Below are positions 51,814 to 59,978 of a DNA stretch of 64,000 nucleotides, one piece after another. Below the pieces are notes generated by a model. It worked only from the letters and a program-made list of their open reading frames with translations. It had not been told where the DNA came from and searched no databases. Every line of letters begins with the position of its first letter. Positions within the stretch are counted from its first letter, which is position 1. Made by a program: the position numbers and the translations under genes. This DNA is from Fimbriimonas ginsengisoli Gsoil 348 (GTDB taxonomy: Bacteria; Armatimonadota; Fimbriimonadia; Fimbriimonadales; Fimbriimonadaceae), in contig NZ_CP007139.1 in the NCBI RefSeq assembly GCF_000724625.1, forward strand, positions 4,898,001-4,962,000. The letters are read 5' to 3'.

Positions 51814-52145
51814 TCCCCTTTCTCCTTTGTTTTGAGGACCCGTAAGTAATCGTCCAAGCGGTCAAAACTCTGTTCCCAGTAACGGCGATACGCCTCTACC
51901 CAATCTGCAACCTCCCGGAGCGGCTCGGCTTCCAATCGGCATGGGCGCCACTGCGCCTCTCGGCCCCGAGAGATGAGGCCGGCATGTTCGAGCACCTTGA
52001 GGTGTTTTGAGATGCCGGGCAAGGAGATATCGAATGGCTTCGCCAACTCGGTTACCGACGTCTCGCCCGAGGCGAGCCGGGCCAGAATGGCGCGGCGAGT
52101 CGGGTCTGCCAGAGCGGCAAAGGTGGCATTGAGCTGGTCTTCCAA
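51810..52145 (-). CDS. ArsR-family repressor
   Basis: The 111-residue winged-helix protein has ALADPTRRAILARLASG, then the recognition helix region PFDISLPGISKHLKVLEHAG and LISRGREAQWRPCRL. No Cys cluster for metals is present, so it is of the non-metal SdpR/SRPBCC-associated type. Its gene starts 15 bases from a perfect palindrome, likely its own operator, and it controls the coupled hydrolase and AHSA1 genes. Confidence 0.92.
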   Translation of the reverse strand: MEDQLNATFAALADPTRRAILARLASGETSVTELAKPFDISLPGISKHLKVLEHAGLISRGREAQWRPCRLEAEPLREVADWVEAYRRYWEQSFDRLDDYLRVLKTKEKGE

Positions 52146-52159
52146 TTGAATTTCACCAT

Positions 52160-52175
52160 TTGGTTAATTAACCAA
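52160..52175 (-). promoter_or_regulatory. Perfect 16-base palindromic operator of the ArsR operon
   Basis: TTGGTTAATTAACCAA is a perfect palindrome 15 bases upstream of the ArsR start, in the only AT-rich spot nearby. Its size and symmetry fit ArsR-family homodimer binding and suggest autorepression. Confidence 0.7.
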
Positions 52176-52230
52176 CCGGCAAATTACACTACATCGGCCA
52201 CTCATGTCAACCCTGTTGCGCACCAGAAAT

Positions 52231-52263
52231 AAAAAAGGCCACCCGGCCGTATGGCCGGATGGC
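52231..52263 (-). terminator. Intrinsic terminator of the exported NTF2-like protein gene
   Basis: Read on the minus strand, a stem GCCATCCGGCC/GGCCGGGTGGC (one wobble pair) with a 4-base loop is followed directly by six T. It lies 24 bases after the stop at 52287. Confidence 0.85.
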
Positions 52264-52286
52264 TCTTCTCACTGAGGGAAGGTTTG

Positions 52287-52799
52287 TTAGCCGCCCATCT
52301 TGGACGGGTCCATCGGCTTGCCGTCCATGGTCATCTTCCCGTTCGTCCAAACCATCTTGGACATCTTCCACTGGGTGCCGACCTTGACGAACGAATCCTG
52401 GGATTTGCCCAGCATCATCACCTTGTGCGGCTTCTTGTCGGGACCGATCATGATGCCGCCCATGACGTGCTCCGTGGTTCCGGCCGCCTTGTTCCCCTTT
52501 TCCTTGAGCGACACGATCTTGGAATTAACCGTCGTGATCTTCTGGAAGGTATTGAAGCCCATCTTCATATTCGCCATCATCTGGTCGAAGTTCTGTCCCG
52601 GCCCCTTCATCCCGGTTTCCATGTACACGAAGTCCTTCGTGGTCCCGGCTTTAATAATTTTGCCGAGGGCGGCAAAGTCTTTCTTCATCATCGCGGCGTG
52701 AATCTTTTTGTTCATCGCTTCCGATTGCGCCCGGAGTGATTGGGCGTTCGCGGTGGAAAGCACCGCGACGAACGACGCTACAAGTGCAACAGTCTTCAT
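52287..52799 (-). CDS. Exported NTF2/SnoaL-like protein
   Basis: The 170-residue protein has a signal peptide (MKTVALVASFVAVLSTANA). It has a mature domain with SEAMNKKIHAAMMKKDFAAL, a repeated Met/Lys-rich region and beta strands (TTEHVMGGIMIGPDKKPHKV, WKMSKMVWTNGKM). The helix-then-curved-sheet order fits SnoaL/DUF4440-type folds. It has no recognised catalytic residues, so its function is open. ATG at 52799 was chosen over an earlier one at 52817. A terminator follows. Confidence 0.65.
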   Translation of the reverse strand: MKTVALVASFVAVLSTANAQSLRAQSEAMNKKIHAAMMKKDFAALGKIIKAGTTKDFVYMETGMKGPGQNFDQMMANMKMGFNTFQKITTVNSKIVSLKEKGNKAAGTTEHVMGGIMIGPDKKPHKVMMLGKSQDSFVKVGTQWKMSKMVWTNGKMTMDGKPMDPSKMGG

Positions 52800-52826
52800 A
52801 ACGGCACCACTATACACCCGTCCACG

Positions 52827-53378
52827 TTACTTGTTCAACGTGAGGTAATAAATTTCGCTCTTCCATTTCCTCGGATCTGGCTCCTTGCCCGGATCGGTGA
52901 GATAGAACTCCATCCGCCCGGCCCAAACATCCCCCTTTGGCGAGCTCTTTACCTTCCACTTGATTCCCTTCTTCGCGGCCCATTGTTGAAGCGTGGCGTT
53001 GGCGCCCACCAGGTCTCTGTAATTCCCGGTGAACGGCATGAACACGTAACGGCCGGCTGGGAAAGCTCCCGCATGCACCTCGCCGCTACCGCGCACGGTG
53101 GCGGTGACGGGAAAACCGAGTTCGATCTCCATTCCCTTGGCCATGTCGATGACATTGAAGCGAATGAACTCCGGGCCCGAGGGCTTTACATGGTTGGCCG
53201 CCGCCCAAGCCATCAGCTTCGGCATCAGCCGGGGAAAGACCGTCGCCATCCCTTGAAGCGTCTCCGTCGAGCGGATCGACACATACGGTTGGGCGGCTCG
53301 ATGGATGAGTTTGGGCAACCCCGCTTGGGACGCATGCGACCCAGCGGCGACAATTGACAATAAGATCTCCTGAAGCAA
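52827..53378 (-). CDS. GyrI-like ligand-binding domain protein
   Basis: The 183-residue protein shows QPYVSIRSTETLQGMATVFP, RFNVIDMAKGMEIELGFPVT and AGRYVFMPFTGNYRDLVGAN, matching the GyrI-like/AraC effector-binding fold. The N-terminus (MLQEILLSIVAAGSHASQAG) is mildly hydrophobic but not a clear signal peptide. No DNA-binding domain is attached. Such stand-alone domains bind or hydrolyse small ligands. The gene is 27 bases before the NTF2-like gene on the same strand. Confidence 0.75.
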   Translation of the reverse strand: MLQEILLSIVAAGSHASQAGLPKLIHRAAQPYVSIRSTETLQGMATVFPRLMPKLMAWAAANHVKPSGPEFIRFNVIDMAKGMEIELGFPVTATVRGSGEVHAGAFPAGRYVFMPFTGNYRDLVGANATLQQWAAKKGIKWKVKSSPKGDVWAGRMEFYLTDPGKEPDPRKWKSEIYYLTLNK

Positions 53379-53486
53379 CGAATTCCTCCGACTCGACAGT
53401 GAAACGGTCCCCGCCGTCGACCGCGAGCGGACTCATCATACACGCGCTTTAGATGGGTCGCTTGACGATGGTTGCTGAATCTCGCG

Positions 53487-54377
53487 CTAAGCCTGGGGAG
53501 GCTCTTTCTTGTCGTTTTCAGTCACGATTCCTTGCTCTTCTAAGAAGGCGAAGAGGGCTTGCAAGTACTCGTCGGCGAGTTCCCAACGGGCTTCGCTGTG
53601 ACCCATGCGAGGGAACCATACGATTTGCTTCGGGCCGATGCAGGCGTCGAAATTCCGCTGCGCCTCCGCTGGCAGGGCAAGGGTGTCTGACTTTCCATGG
53701 AGGATCAGGGTTGGGACAGGACCCGCGCTCGCGAGCGAAACGGAGACGTCGACGTTGAATGGGTTAAAGCCGGCAAATGGAATGGCCAGAATCGCCGTCG
53801 GGGAAAGGATCGCGGCCAATCCGTTTCCGCCGACGAACCGCCACCATCCGATCACCGCGCTCGACAGTCGGGAGTAGGCGCTGTCCAGCACGAGCACGTC
53901 GGCCAACCCAGGGTGGCTTCCGCACGCGATGGCTGACGCGGCCGCGCCCATGGAGCTGCCGAGGAGGACGATTCGCGCTCCCGGTGTCCGGCGTCGGGCA
54001 TACTCGACCGCTGCCACCACATCGTCCGCTTCCCGGAGACCCAGGTAGCTCTTCTTCCCCCCGCTGGCGCCATGGGCGCGAAGGTCGAGGAGAAGGCACG
54101 AAACGCCACGTCGCCAGAGCTGATACGCCACCGGCGTAAGCTCGCTACGGTTCATCATGTAGCCGTGAGCCAAGATGGCGACCGATGTTGCCCCCTCCGC
54201 CTCCACCCACCATCCCCGAAGAGTGAGGCCGTCCGATTCGAACTCCACCTTTTCCTGCGGCGCGCCCATCGCGCCGGGCGAAATAAAGATCGGAATCCGG
54301 AACGGATGCAGACTGAACCAGGCGATGGCGAGCATCGCCAAGAGATACAGCCCCAAAATAACGGCAACGGCAATCAC
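53487..54377 (-). CDS. Membrane-anchored alpha/beta hydrolase
   Basis: The 296-residue protein has an N-terminal transmembrane helix (MIAVAVILGLYLLAMLAIAW) and then the alpha/beta-hydrolase domain. This has AILAHGYMMNRSELT (oxyanion region), the nucleophile Ser in LGSSMGAAAS, Asp in ILHGKSDTLALPAE and His in FPRMGHSEARW, so the triad is complete. It is most like lysophospholipase/carboxylesterase-type enzymes anchored to the membrane. The start codon is GTG. The substrate is unknown. Confidence 0.82.
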   Translation of the reverse strand: MIAVAVILGLYLLAMLAIAWFSLHPFRIPIFISPGAMGAPQEKVEFESDGLTLRGWWVEAEGATSVAILAHGYMMNRSELTPVAYQLWRRGVSCLLLDLRAHGASGGKKSYLGLREADDVVAAVEYARRRTPGARIVLLGSSMGAAASAIACGSHPGLADVLVLDSAYSRLSSAVIGWWRFVGGNGLAAILSPTAILAIPFAGFNPFNVDVSVSLASAGPVPTLILHGKSDTLALPAEAQRNFDACIGPKQIVWFPRMGHSEARWELADEYLQALFAFLEEQGIVTENDKKEPPQA

Positions 54378-54445
54378 ATCCCATGTCTACCGCGAAGGTT
54401 TGCGTTTTTCGCTCGCGGTCTTGGAGAATAGAGACCTAATCGACC

Positions 54446-54793
54446 ATGTACGCGCTTAATTTCTACACCGACCTGTACGGCGACGTCCTCCGGAACAACC
54501 GGAAGACGGTCACGATTCGCATGGGCGACAAATCCGACAAGTACCAAACCGGTATGGTCGTCTGGGTGACGATCGGCCCCCGGTTTGGACGCCGGCAAAA
54601 GCTTTATTCGGCGATTTTGGACCGAGTGGAGGTCAAGACCATCGCCGAGCTATCGCCCCGCGACATTGAGCGGGAGAACCCGGAGTTCCGCACCCAAGAT
54701 GACGTGATCAACGTCCTGAGCCGGATATACGGCGACCTGATTACTCCCGACCACCGGGTCACGGTGATCTACTTCTCACGCATCGACGAGTAA
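54446..54793 (+). CDS. ASCH/PUA-like domain protein
   Basis: The 115-residue protein has LNFYTDLYGDVLRNNRKTVT and MVVWVTIGPRFG, then YSAILDRVEVKTIAELSPRD. That order of strands and helix fits ASCH domains, a PUA-like fold that binds RNA or modified bases. It lies 24 bases upstream of apt and is likely in its operon, suggesting a link to nucleotide or translation metabolism. Confidence 0.7.
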   Translation: MYALNFYTDLYGDVLRNNRKTVTIRMGDKSDKYQTGMVVWVTIGPRFGRRQKLYSAILDRVEVKTIAELSPRDIERENPEFRTQDDVINVLSRIYGDLITPDHRVTVIYFSRIDE

Positions 54794-54817
54794 GGCGCGC
54801 TGCCCCGTCCTGGTAAC

Positions 54818-55351
54818 ATGCCTGCCGACATGTCCGATCTCCTTGCCCGCGACCTTATCCGCGACGTTCCCGACTTTCCCAAGCCGGGAATACTGTTTAA
54901 GGACATCACGCCGGTGTTGGAAGAGCCCGAGGCCTTCCGGCAAGTCTGCCGGCTTCTGGCGGAGGACGCCCGAGCGCGGGGTGCGGACGTGATCGTCGGC
55001 ATCGAGAGCCGCGGATTCCTCTTCGGAGTTCCGATCGCGCTCGACCTGAACCTACCGTTCGCGATGGCGCGCAAGCTCGGCAAGCTGCCGTACGACCGAA
55101 TCTCGGAAGAGTACGCCCTGGAGTACGGCACAAACACGGTCGAGATGCACGTCGACGCCCTGCAACCAGGGCAGAAAGCGTACATCGTGGACGACCTACT
55201 CGCCACCGGCGGAACTGCGGCGGCGGCAAGCCGCCTCGTCAAACGCCTCGGCGGCGTGGTCGTAGGCTTCGGCTGCCTTATCGAGCTGAGCTTCCTAAAC
55301 GGCCGCGCCACGCTTCCCGATGTCCCGATCAAAGCCTTAATGGAGTTCTAG
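54818..55351 (+). CDS. apt: Adenine phosphoribosyltransferase
   Basis: The 177-residue salvage enzyme makes AMP from adenine and PRPP. It shows the N-terminal IRDVPDFPKPGILFKDITPV, the GIESRGFLFGVPIA loop and the PRPP motif AYIVDDLLATGGTAAAA. Length is standard. ATG at 54818 and 54830 are both possible starts. It precedes a long intergenic region of R1 repeats. Confidence 0.95.
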   Translation: MPADMSDLLARDLIRDVPDFPKPGILFKDITPVLEEPEAFRQVCRLLAEDARARGADVIVGIESRGFLFGVPIALDLNLPFAMARKLGKLPYDRISEEYALEYGTNTVEMHVDALQPGQKAYIVDDLLATGGTAAAASRLVKRLGGVVVGFGCLIELSFLNGRATLPDVPIKALMEF

Positions 55352-55398
55352 AATCGTATGGGGTATGCGCGGGTGTCGCGCCTAAGAGTGGTTCCCCT

Positions 55399-55526
55399 TC
55401 GTCCGAAGGACGTGTAGCCGCAGGTTGGCTCGTACCTGCGCGAAAGCCACCAACGATGCTCATGTTTGGTCAAATGACGAAACACCTCCACGCAGGTACG
55501 AACCAACCTACAACGCTCCGCGTTAG
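55399..55526. repeat. R1 repeat, full form
   Basis: The left arm TTCGTCCGAAGGACGTGTAG, then CCGCAGGTTGGCTCGTACCT, leads to a centre with GTTTGGTCAAATGACGAAAC. The right arm is CGCAGGTACGAACCAACCTA, ending CGCTCCGCGTTAG. It matches 46704-46826, 55703-55832 and 58840-58969 along its whole length. Confidence 0.85.
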
Positions 55527-55612
55527 ATCCTGGAATGCTCCGCTAGAGGGTTGGAAGGCTTACTGCCAGACCGCTACCGATCTCGATGATCGCCCAGCGA
55601 CAAGTTTCCCGA

Positions 55613-55832
55613 CATCCCAAGGACGTGTAGCCGCGGATTCTATGCCCGCGTCCGGTGTACCGAAGGTACACCGGATCATCGGCGAGGACGCCGACGCTGC
55701 GGCCGAAGGACGTGTAGCCGCAGGTTGGCTCGTACCTGCGGATAGGCCCCGAGGATCGGCAAGTTTAGTCAAGAGGCGAAACGCTCTCGCGCAGGTACGA
55801 ACCAACCTGCGGCTACAACGCTTCGCGTTAGG
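55613..55832. repeat. Two R1 repeats in tandem
   Basis: A variant (55613-55702) starts AAGGACGTGTAGCCGCGG and carries the GTACCGAAGGTACACC hairpin and the ATCATCGGCGAGGACGCCGA block. A full form (55703-55832) with inverted arms CCGCAGGTTGGCTCGTACCT and AGGTACGAACCAACCTGCGG follows directly. With 55399-55526, the 499 bases between apt and miaA are mostly R1. No gene is visible. Confidence 0.85.
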
Positions 55833-55850
55833 GACTAGCGAGGTCTGCCC

Positions 55851-56720
55851 ATGATCCCCAAGCTGATCGCCGTAATGGGCCCGACGGCGTCGGGAAAAAC
55901 GGAATTGGCCGAGCGGCTGGCCGACGAGCTCGACGCCCAGCTTATCAACGCCGACGCATTCCAGGTCTACCGGGGATTAGATATCGGTACGGCCAAGCCC
56001 GAAACCCGGGACCGATACCTCCTGCTCGATCTTAAAAAACCGGATGAGACCTTTGGAGTTGGCGAGTATGTCCAGCGAGCCCATCGCGAGTTGGAACGGC
56101 TCTACGGCGAGGGGAGGAATGTGGTGGTCGTGGGGGGAACCGGACTGTACGTCCGGGCGCTGTTCGAATCTTACGACGGGATGGGGGACGCTCCGCCGGC
56201 TGAATTGCGCGAATTCCTTAACGCCAAACCGCTCGAACGGCTGGTAGAGAGGCTGCGGGAGCTCGATCCCGAGCGAGCCGAAAAGATCGATTTGCAAAAT
56301 CGCGTTCGAGTTCAGCGTTCGCTCGAACGCATCCTAGCCCCTTCCCCGTCCATCGGTTTGGCTTTGCCTCCGTTTTGCAAGGCAAAGCTCGCCGTAGTGC
56401 CCGACGTCCCTATTACAGACGAACGTGTCGCGCGACGAATCGAGACGATGATGCAAAATGGATGGGTTGAAGAGGTTCGGCGGATACGCTCGGAGGGATA
56501 CTCCTGCGAAGATCCGGGCCTCCGAGCAATTGGGTATCGTACACTATGGCGATACATCGAAAAAGAGGTCGAGTTAGGTGAAGCGGTGGCGACAACGATC
56601 GCCGAAACGAGGCGCTATGCCAAGCGGCAGCGCACGTGGCTTCGATCCGAGCCGAACCTGATCGAGTTGGATATGGGCGATGCGCTTGCCGACGCGCGCC
56701 GCCACTTAAATATGCAATAG
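55851..56720 (+). CDS. miaA: tRNA dimethylallyltransferase
   Basis: The 289-residue enzyme adds a dimethylallyl group to A37 of tRNAs that read UNN codons. The P-loop MGPTASGKTELAERLADEL, the motif INADAFQVYRGLDIGTAKP and VVGGTGLYVRALFES are visible. The C-terminal YAKRQRTWLR ends the tRNA-binding part. In the D-S-X-Q-V-Y motif Ala replaces Ser, a small change. It is slightly short for the family (about 300). hfq follows 20 bases later, a common arrangement. Confidence 0.95.
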   Translation: MIPKLIAVMGPTASGKTELAERLADELDAQLINADAFQVYRGLDIGTAKPETRDRYLLLDLKKPDETFGVGEYVQRAHRELERLYGEGRNVVVVGGTGLYVRALFESYDGMGDAPPAELREFLNAKPLERLVERLRELDPERAEKIDLQNRVRVQRSLERILAPSPSIGLALPPFCKAKLAVVPDVPITDERVARRIETMMQNGWVEEVRRIRSEGYSCEDPGLRAIGYRTLWRYIEKEVELGEAVATTIAETRRYAKRQRTWLRSEPNLIELDMGDALADARRHLNMQ

Positions 56721-56740
56721 GCTAGGAGCTTTTTAATTAC

Positions 56741-57007
56741 ATGGCAAAGGCGATTAATCTCCAGGACATGTTCCTGAACCAGGTGCGGAAAGAAGGGATC
56801 GGGGTGACCATCTACCTCACGAACAGCGTGCAGCTTCGCGGACAGGTCCGGGGCTTCGATGCCTTTACCGTGCTTCTAGACGCACCCGGCAAGCCGACTC
56901 AGCTTGTCTACAAACACGCGGTAGCCAGTATCGTGCCGACCAAGCCGATCTCTTCGTACCGAGCCCAAGGCGAGGGTGAAGAAGGCGACCGCCGGATTCC
57001 CGAGTAG
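56741..57007 (+). CDS. hfq: RNA chaperone Hfq
   Basis: The 88-residue Sm-type protein has [34 protein letters not shown] (Sm1) and [14 protein letters not shown] (Sm2, close to the canonical YKHAISTIVP). Distal and proximal RNA-binding residues are largely kept, and a short acidic C-terminus ([12 protein letters not shown]) follows. The hexamer matches small RNAs to messages. The gene has an AGGAG site and lies between miaA and dapF. Confidence 0.96.
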   Translation: MAKAINLQDMFLNQVRKEGIGVTIYLTNSVQLRGQVRGFDAFTVLLDAPGKPTQLVYKHAVASIVPTKPISSYRAQGEGEEGDRRIPE

Positions 57008-57025
57008 GGTTTACTTCCCTACGTC

Positions 57026-57835
57026 GTGATTAAGTTCACCAAGATGCAGGGGACCGGCAACGACTTCGTCATGGTCGATGCCTTCCGCGAGAAGGAACTT
57101 CCCGCCGATCTGCCCGAGCTTGCCCGGTGGGCTTGCGATCGGCGATTCGGCATCGGCGGGGACGGCCTGATCCTCGCCGATCCTGGCTCTGAGGCGCCGT
57201 TCCGAATGAGGATGTTCAATCCGGACGGAAGCGCCAGCGAAATGTGCGGCAACGGAATCCGCTGCCTGGCCCGCCTTTTGCGCGACCATGGGCACACCGA
57301 AGCCGACTCCGTTCCGGTGGAAACCGGCGCCGGCATCCTCACCGTCGAGCTCCGGCCGGGGGGAGTCCGGGTCGACATGGGCCGGGCTAAGCTCTCGCGT
57401 CAGGAGATCGGGATGCCGGGCATCGGCCCGTTCGTTGAGGAAGATCTCGGAAACGGACTCCGCGGGACGGCGGTCTCCATGGGAAACCCGCACCTGGTGA
57501 TCTTCGTCGACGACGTCGCGGCCGTCGACCTGGTGAAGCTCGGGCGAGAGTTGGAGCATCACCCCTTGTTCCCTAACCGCACCAACGTTCACTTCGTACA
57601 GGTCGTCGACCGGCAAACCCTGATCCAGAGAACCTGGGAACGAGGAGCTGGGATCACGTTGGCGTGTGGTACCGGCGCCTGCGCCTGTGCCGTGGCGGCG
57701 GTGATGACCAACCGGGCCGATCGCTCGGTCGAGATCCGGCTTCCCGGTGGGAATCTCCACATCGACTTCGACGCGGACGGCCGGGTGTTTATGACCGGTC
57801 CCGCGGAGACGGTTTTCGAAGGCGAAATCGGTTAA
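57026..57835 (+). CDS. dapF: Diaminopimelate epimerase
   Basis: The 269-residue two-domain enzyme converts LL- to meso-diaminopimelate for lysine and peptidoglycan. The two active-site Cys are in ASEMCGNGIRCLARL and LACGTGACACAV. The N-terminal MQGTGNDFVMVDAF and the mid-protein MGNPHLVIFVDDV are typical. It starts with GTG, 18 bases after hfq, so it belongs to the miaA-hfq-dapF transcript. Confidence 0.95.
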   Translation: MIKFTKMQGTGNDFVMVDAFREKELPADLPELARWACDRRFGIGGDGLILADPGSEAPFRMRMFNPDGSASEMCGNGIRCLARLLRDHGHTEADSVPVETGAGILTVELRPGGVRVDMGRAKLSRQEIGMPGIGPFVEEDLGNGLRGTAVSMGNPHLVIFVDDVAAVDLVKLGRELEHHPLFPNRTNVHFVQVVDRQTLIQRTWERGAGITLACGTGACACAVAAVMTNRADRSVEIRLPGGNLHIDFDADGRVFMTGPAETVFEGEIG

Positions 57836-57982
57836 CCTGCCCGGCCGGCCTCTCTAGTTGCGCGGACATGGGCCGATATATTCGATGTGCCCCCCGTCAT
57901 TAGCCCTAAAAAGGGAGATTATTGTGGTGCAGAAGGCCTTATTGGGCATCACGCGCAGTGTGACGTCACCGATACTCAAGAC

Positions 57983-58186
57983 ATGGCCGATGACCGCATG
58001 GAAGTAAACACCGAACTTTACGGACTCGCCCTCCATCTTCCGTCCGTGCCGGTCCGCGTTGCGGAAGCCAAGCCGGTCGAAGAAGCAGCGATGACCGTCA
58101 CTTTCAGCTCTTCCGAGAAGCCCGGGGCGAAATCGGGAATGTCGTGGCTGGAGAAGATGCGGCTTTCCCTGAAAACCCACGCCTAA
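57983..58186 (+). CDS. Possible small protein of unknown function
   Basis: The frame from ATG at 57983 (MADDRMEVNTELYGLALHLP) to the stop at 58186 encodes 67 residues with no recognised domain. It has a polar centre and an amphipathic end (SGMSWLEKMRLSLKTHA). No clear ribosome-binding site precedes it. The same frame is open upstream from GTG at 57887. The best site upstream (GGGAG at 57913) instead serves a 27-codon frame in another phase (57924-58007). Coding status is uncertain. Confidence 0.35.
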   Translation: MADDRMEVNTELYGLALHLPSVPVRVAEAKPVEEAAMTVTFSSSEKPGAKSGMSWLEKMRLSLKTHA

Positions 58187-58209
58187 CTCCGTCCCGTCGT
58201 GAGCGAAAG

Positions 58210-58806
58210 CTATCTCGCGATGAGGCCCCTGGCCAGGGCGGAGTCGAGGACTTGCTTGAGAACGGCAAAGAGTTCGGGGTAGGGCGCCAACAGCTTGGTC
58301 TTCCGCTCAATTACTTGAGCGACAGTAAGAGTGCCGGCCGGCGGATGTGCGTGGGAGCCCCAGTGCAGCCAAGTCGGAGCCAGCGCGTCGACGGCGCGCG
58401 CAAAGCTCGCCTCGGGTGACTTCCCCTCTTCGAACTCTTGCCAAAGCGATCGAAAGTAGCTTTCTTGACCGCTTGGCAGCATGCCAAATAACTTATCGGC
58501 CGCCGCCGTCTCGCGGTCGCTTTGACTCTTGACCGCTTCCTCGTCGTAGATGAGGGTGTCGCCGGCGTAGACCTCGACGAGGTCGTGCACCGTCAGGAGC
58601 TGGAGCACCTTGCCCAAGTCGATAGGGTGCGAGCAATGTTCGGCGAGGACCATCGCCATGAGCGCCACGTGCCAAGAATGTTCGGCGCTATTTTCGCAAC
58701 GGGTGCCGTCGCCGATGGAGGAGGTCCGAAGAACGCCTTTGAGGCGATCCGCCTCGAGCAAGAACCTCATCTGAGCCGCTAAACGCGACGGAATGGCATC
58801 TTCCAT
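58210..58806 (-). CDS. HD-domain phosphohydrolase, YfbR/HDDC2-like
   Basis: The 198-residue protein has the metal-binding HD pattern: His in ENSAEHSWHVALMAMVLAEH, His-Asp in LTVHDLVEVYAGDT and a later Asp in ARAVDALAPTWLHW. This matches 5'-deoxynucleotidase YfbR and human HDDC2, which remove phosphate from deoxynucleoside monophosphates. A role in nucleotide pool control is likely. It is single on the minus strand. Confidence 0.85.
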   Translation of the reverse strand: MEDAIPSRLAAQMRFLLEADRLKGVLRTSSIGDGTRCENSAEHSWHVALMAMVLAEHCSHPIDLGKVLQLLTVHDLVEVYAGDTLIYDEEAVKSQSDRETAAADKLFGMLPSGQESYFRSLWQEFEEGKSPEASFARAVDALAPTWLHWGSHAHPPAGTLTVAQVIERKTKLLAPYPELFAVLKQVLDSALARGLIAR

Positions 58807-58833
58807 GTCAAATTCTACCGCTCGGGCAATTCC

Positions 58834-58969
58834 CTACGGTGAAGCCGTGTAGACGCAGGTTGGCTCGTACCTGCGCGATAATGCCCCAACGATCCACCCG
58901 CTTCGTCAGAAATCGGTAGGCTCTCGCGCAGGTACGAGCCAACCTACATCTACAATGCTCTGCGTTAGA
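58834..58969. repeat. R1 repeat, full form
   Basis: The left part TACGGTGAAGCCGTGTAGAC and the arm GCAGGTTGGCTCGTACCTGC precede a centre with GTCAGAAATCGGTAGGCTCT. The right arm CGCAGGTACGAGCCAACCTA and TGCTCTGCGTTAGAA complete it. It lies in the upstream region of the APH-like gene. Confidence 0.8.
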
Positions 58970-58990
58970 ACACCGTGTAGACTCACATCG

Positions 58991-59905
58991 ATGGAGGCTA
59001 CTGCCGAGCAGGTCGCCACGGCGTTGGCGGAGATCTTCGACCCCGTCAGCGTCTCCAACGTAAGCCTCGTCGGCCGGGGATATGAGGCCGAGATCTTTGG
59101 GTTCGAGTTAGCCGGTGAAAAGCTCGTCTTGCGGCTCTTCCACCACGCCGCCGACGACGAAAGGGCGGCCAAGGAATTCACCGTTCAAGCCCGGTTGCAT
59201 CGGCTCGGCTACCCGGTTCCCCAGGTGCACTTAACTCTCTCATCGGGTGAATCGGAGCTAAGGCGGCCACTGGTCGTCATGAAATGGGTCGACGGCACGT
59301 CTCTCGGCGCCGACTTCTGGGGCGGAACTTTCGAGAGGAAGCAGGCGGCGGAAGACCAGCTCTATCGGCTGATGGCCGATCTGCACCTCCTTCGAGTAGA
59401 CGATGTCTTTGGCCCCGCCTGCGACGTAAGCCTGCGAGAGGAGGTGGCTGCAATGAAACGGCTTGCCTCTACCTCACATGGTTTGCGGCCGGTATTCGAC
59501 TGGCTCTTGGAGCAGGCTTCGCACCTTCCCGAGGAACCCGCTTGCGTGGTCCACGGCGACTTCCACGCCAATAACGTTCTCCGCGCCTCCGACTCGAGCG
59601 TAGTCATCGATTGGTCGAACTGCAGGCCCGGCGACTACCGCTGGGACGTTGCCTGGATTCGCTTACTCGTCCGCGCCGACGAACAGGAGGACGGTGGCTC
59701 CCGTGCGCTTGCTACTTATGAGCGTTACTCCGGTCGAAGGCCGGTCCGTCTCGACTTCTTCGAAGTGCTCGGCGCGACTAAGATCTTGCTGGAAGCGGAA
59801 AGCGACAGCCGCGCCAAGCCAGCCGCCGACTTTGTCGCTTACCTAATCTCCCTTATCGAAAAGAGAACCTCGATTTCCGTCGCCCGAGATCCTATCGGCC
59901 GCTAG
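58991..59905 (+). CDS. APH-family small-molecule kinase
   Basis: The 304-residue kinase-like protein has VVHGDFHANNVLRASDSSVV (catalytic Asp and Asn) and VIDWSNCRPGDYRWDVAWI (metal Asp). The N-lobe has GRGYEAEIFGFEL and the linker VVMKWVDGTSLGADF. The substrate is unknown and antibiotic resistance should not be assumed. ATG at 58991 was chosen. It differs in sequence from the kinase at 45128. Confidence 0.8.
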   Translation: MEATAEQVATALAEIFDPVSVSNVSLVGRGYEAEIFGFELAGEKLVLRLFHHAADDERAAKEFTVQARLHRLGYPVPQVHLTLSSGESELRRPLVVMKWVDGTSLGADFWGGTFERKQAAEDQLYRLMADLHLLRVDDVFGPACDVSLREEVAAMKRLASTSHGLRPVFDWLLEQASHLPEEPACVVHGDFHANNVLRASDSSVVIDWSNCRPGDYRWDVAWIRLLVRADEQEDGGSRALATYERYSGRRPVRLDFFEVLGATKILLEAESDSRAKPAADFVAYLISLIEKRTSISVARDPIGR

Positions 59906-59978
59906 GTCGAACAATTCGGGTCGCTCGTGGCTTGGGCGGACCGCCCGAAGCCAACCAGTTTTTCACCGGTCGCGTCTT

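Noticed and set aside
55399-55832. Possible CRISPR array from repeated units between apt and miaA
   Set aside because: Units are about 130 bases, imperfect and include inverted arms. There is no short direct repeat with regular unique spacers and no cas gene.
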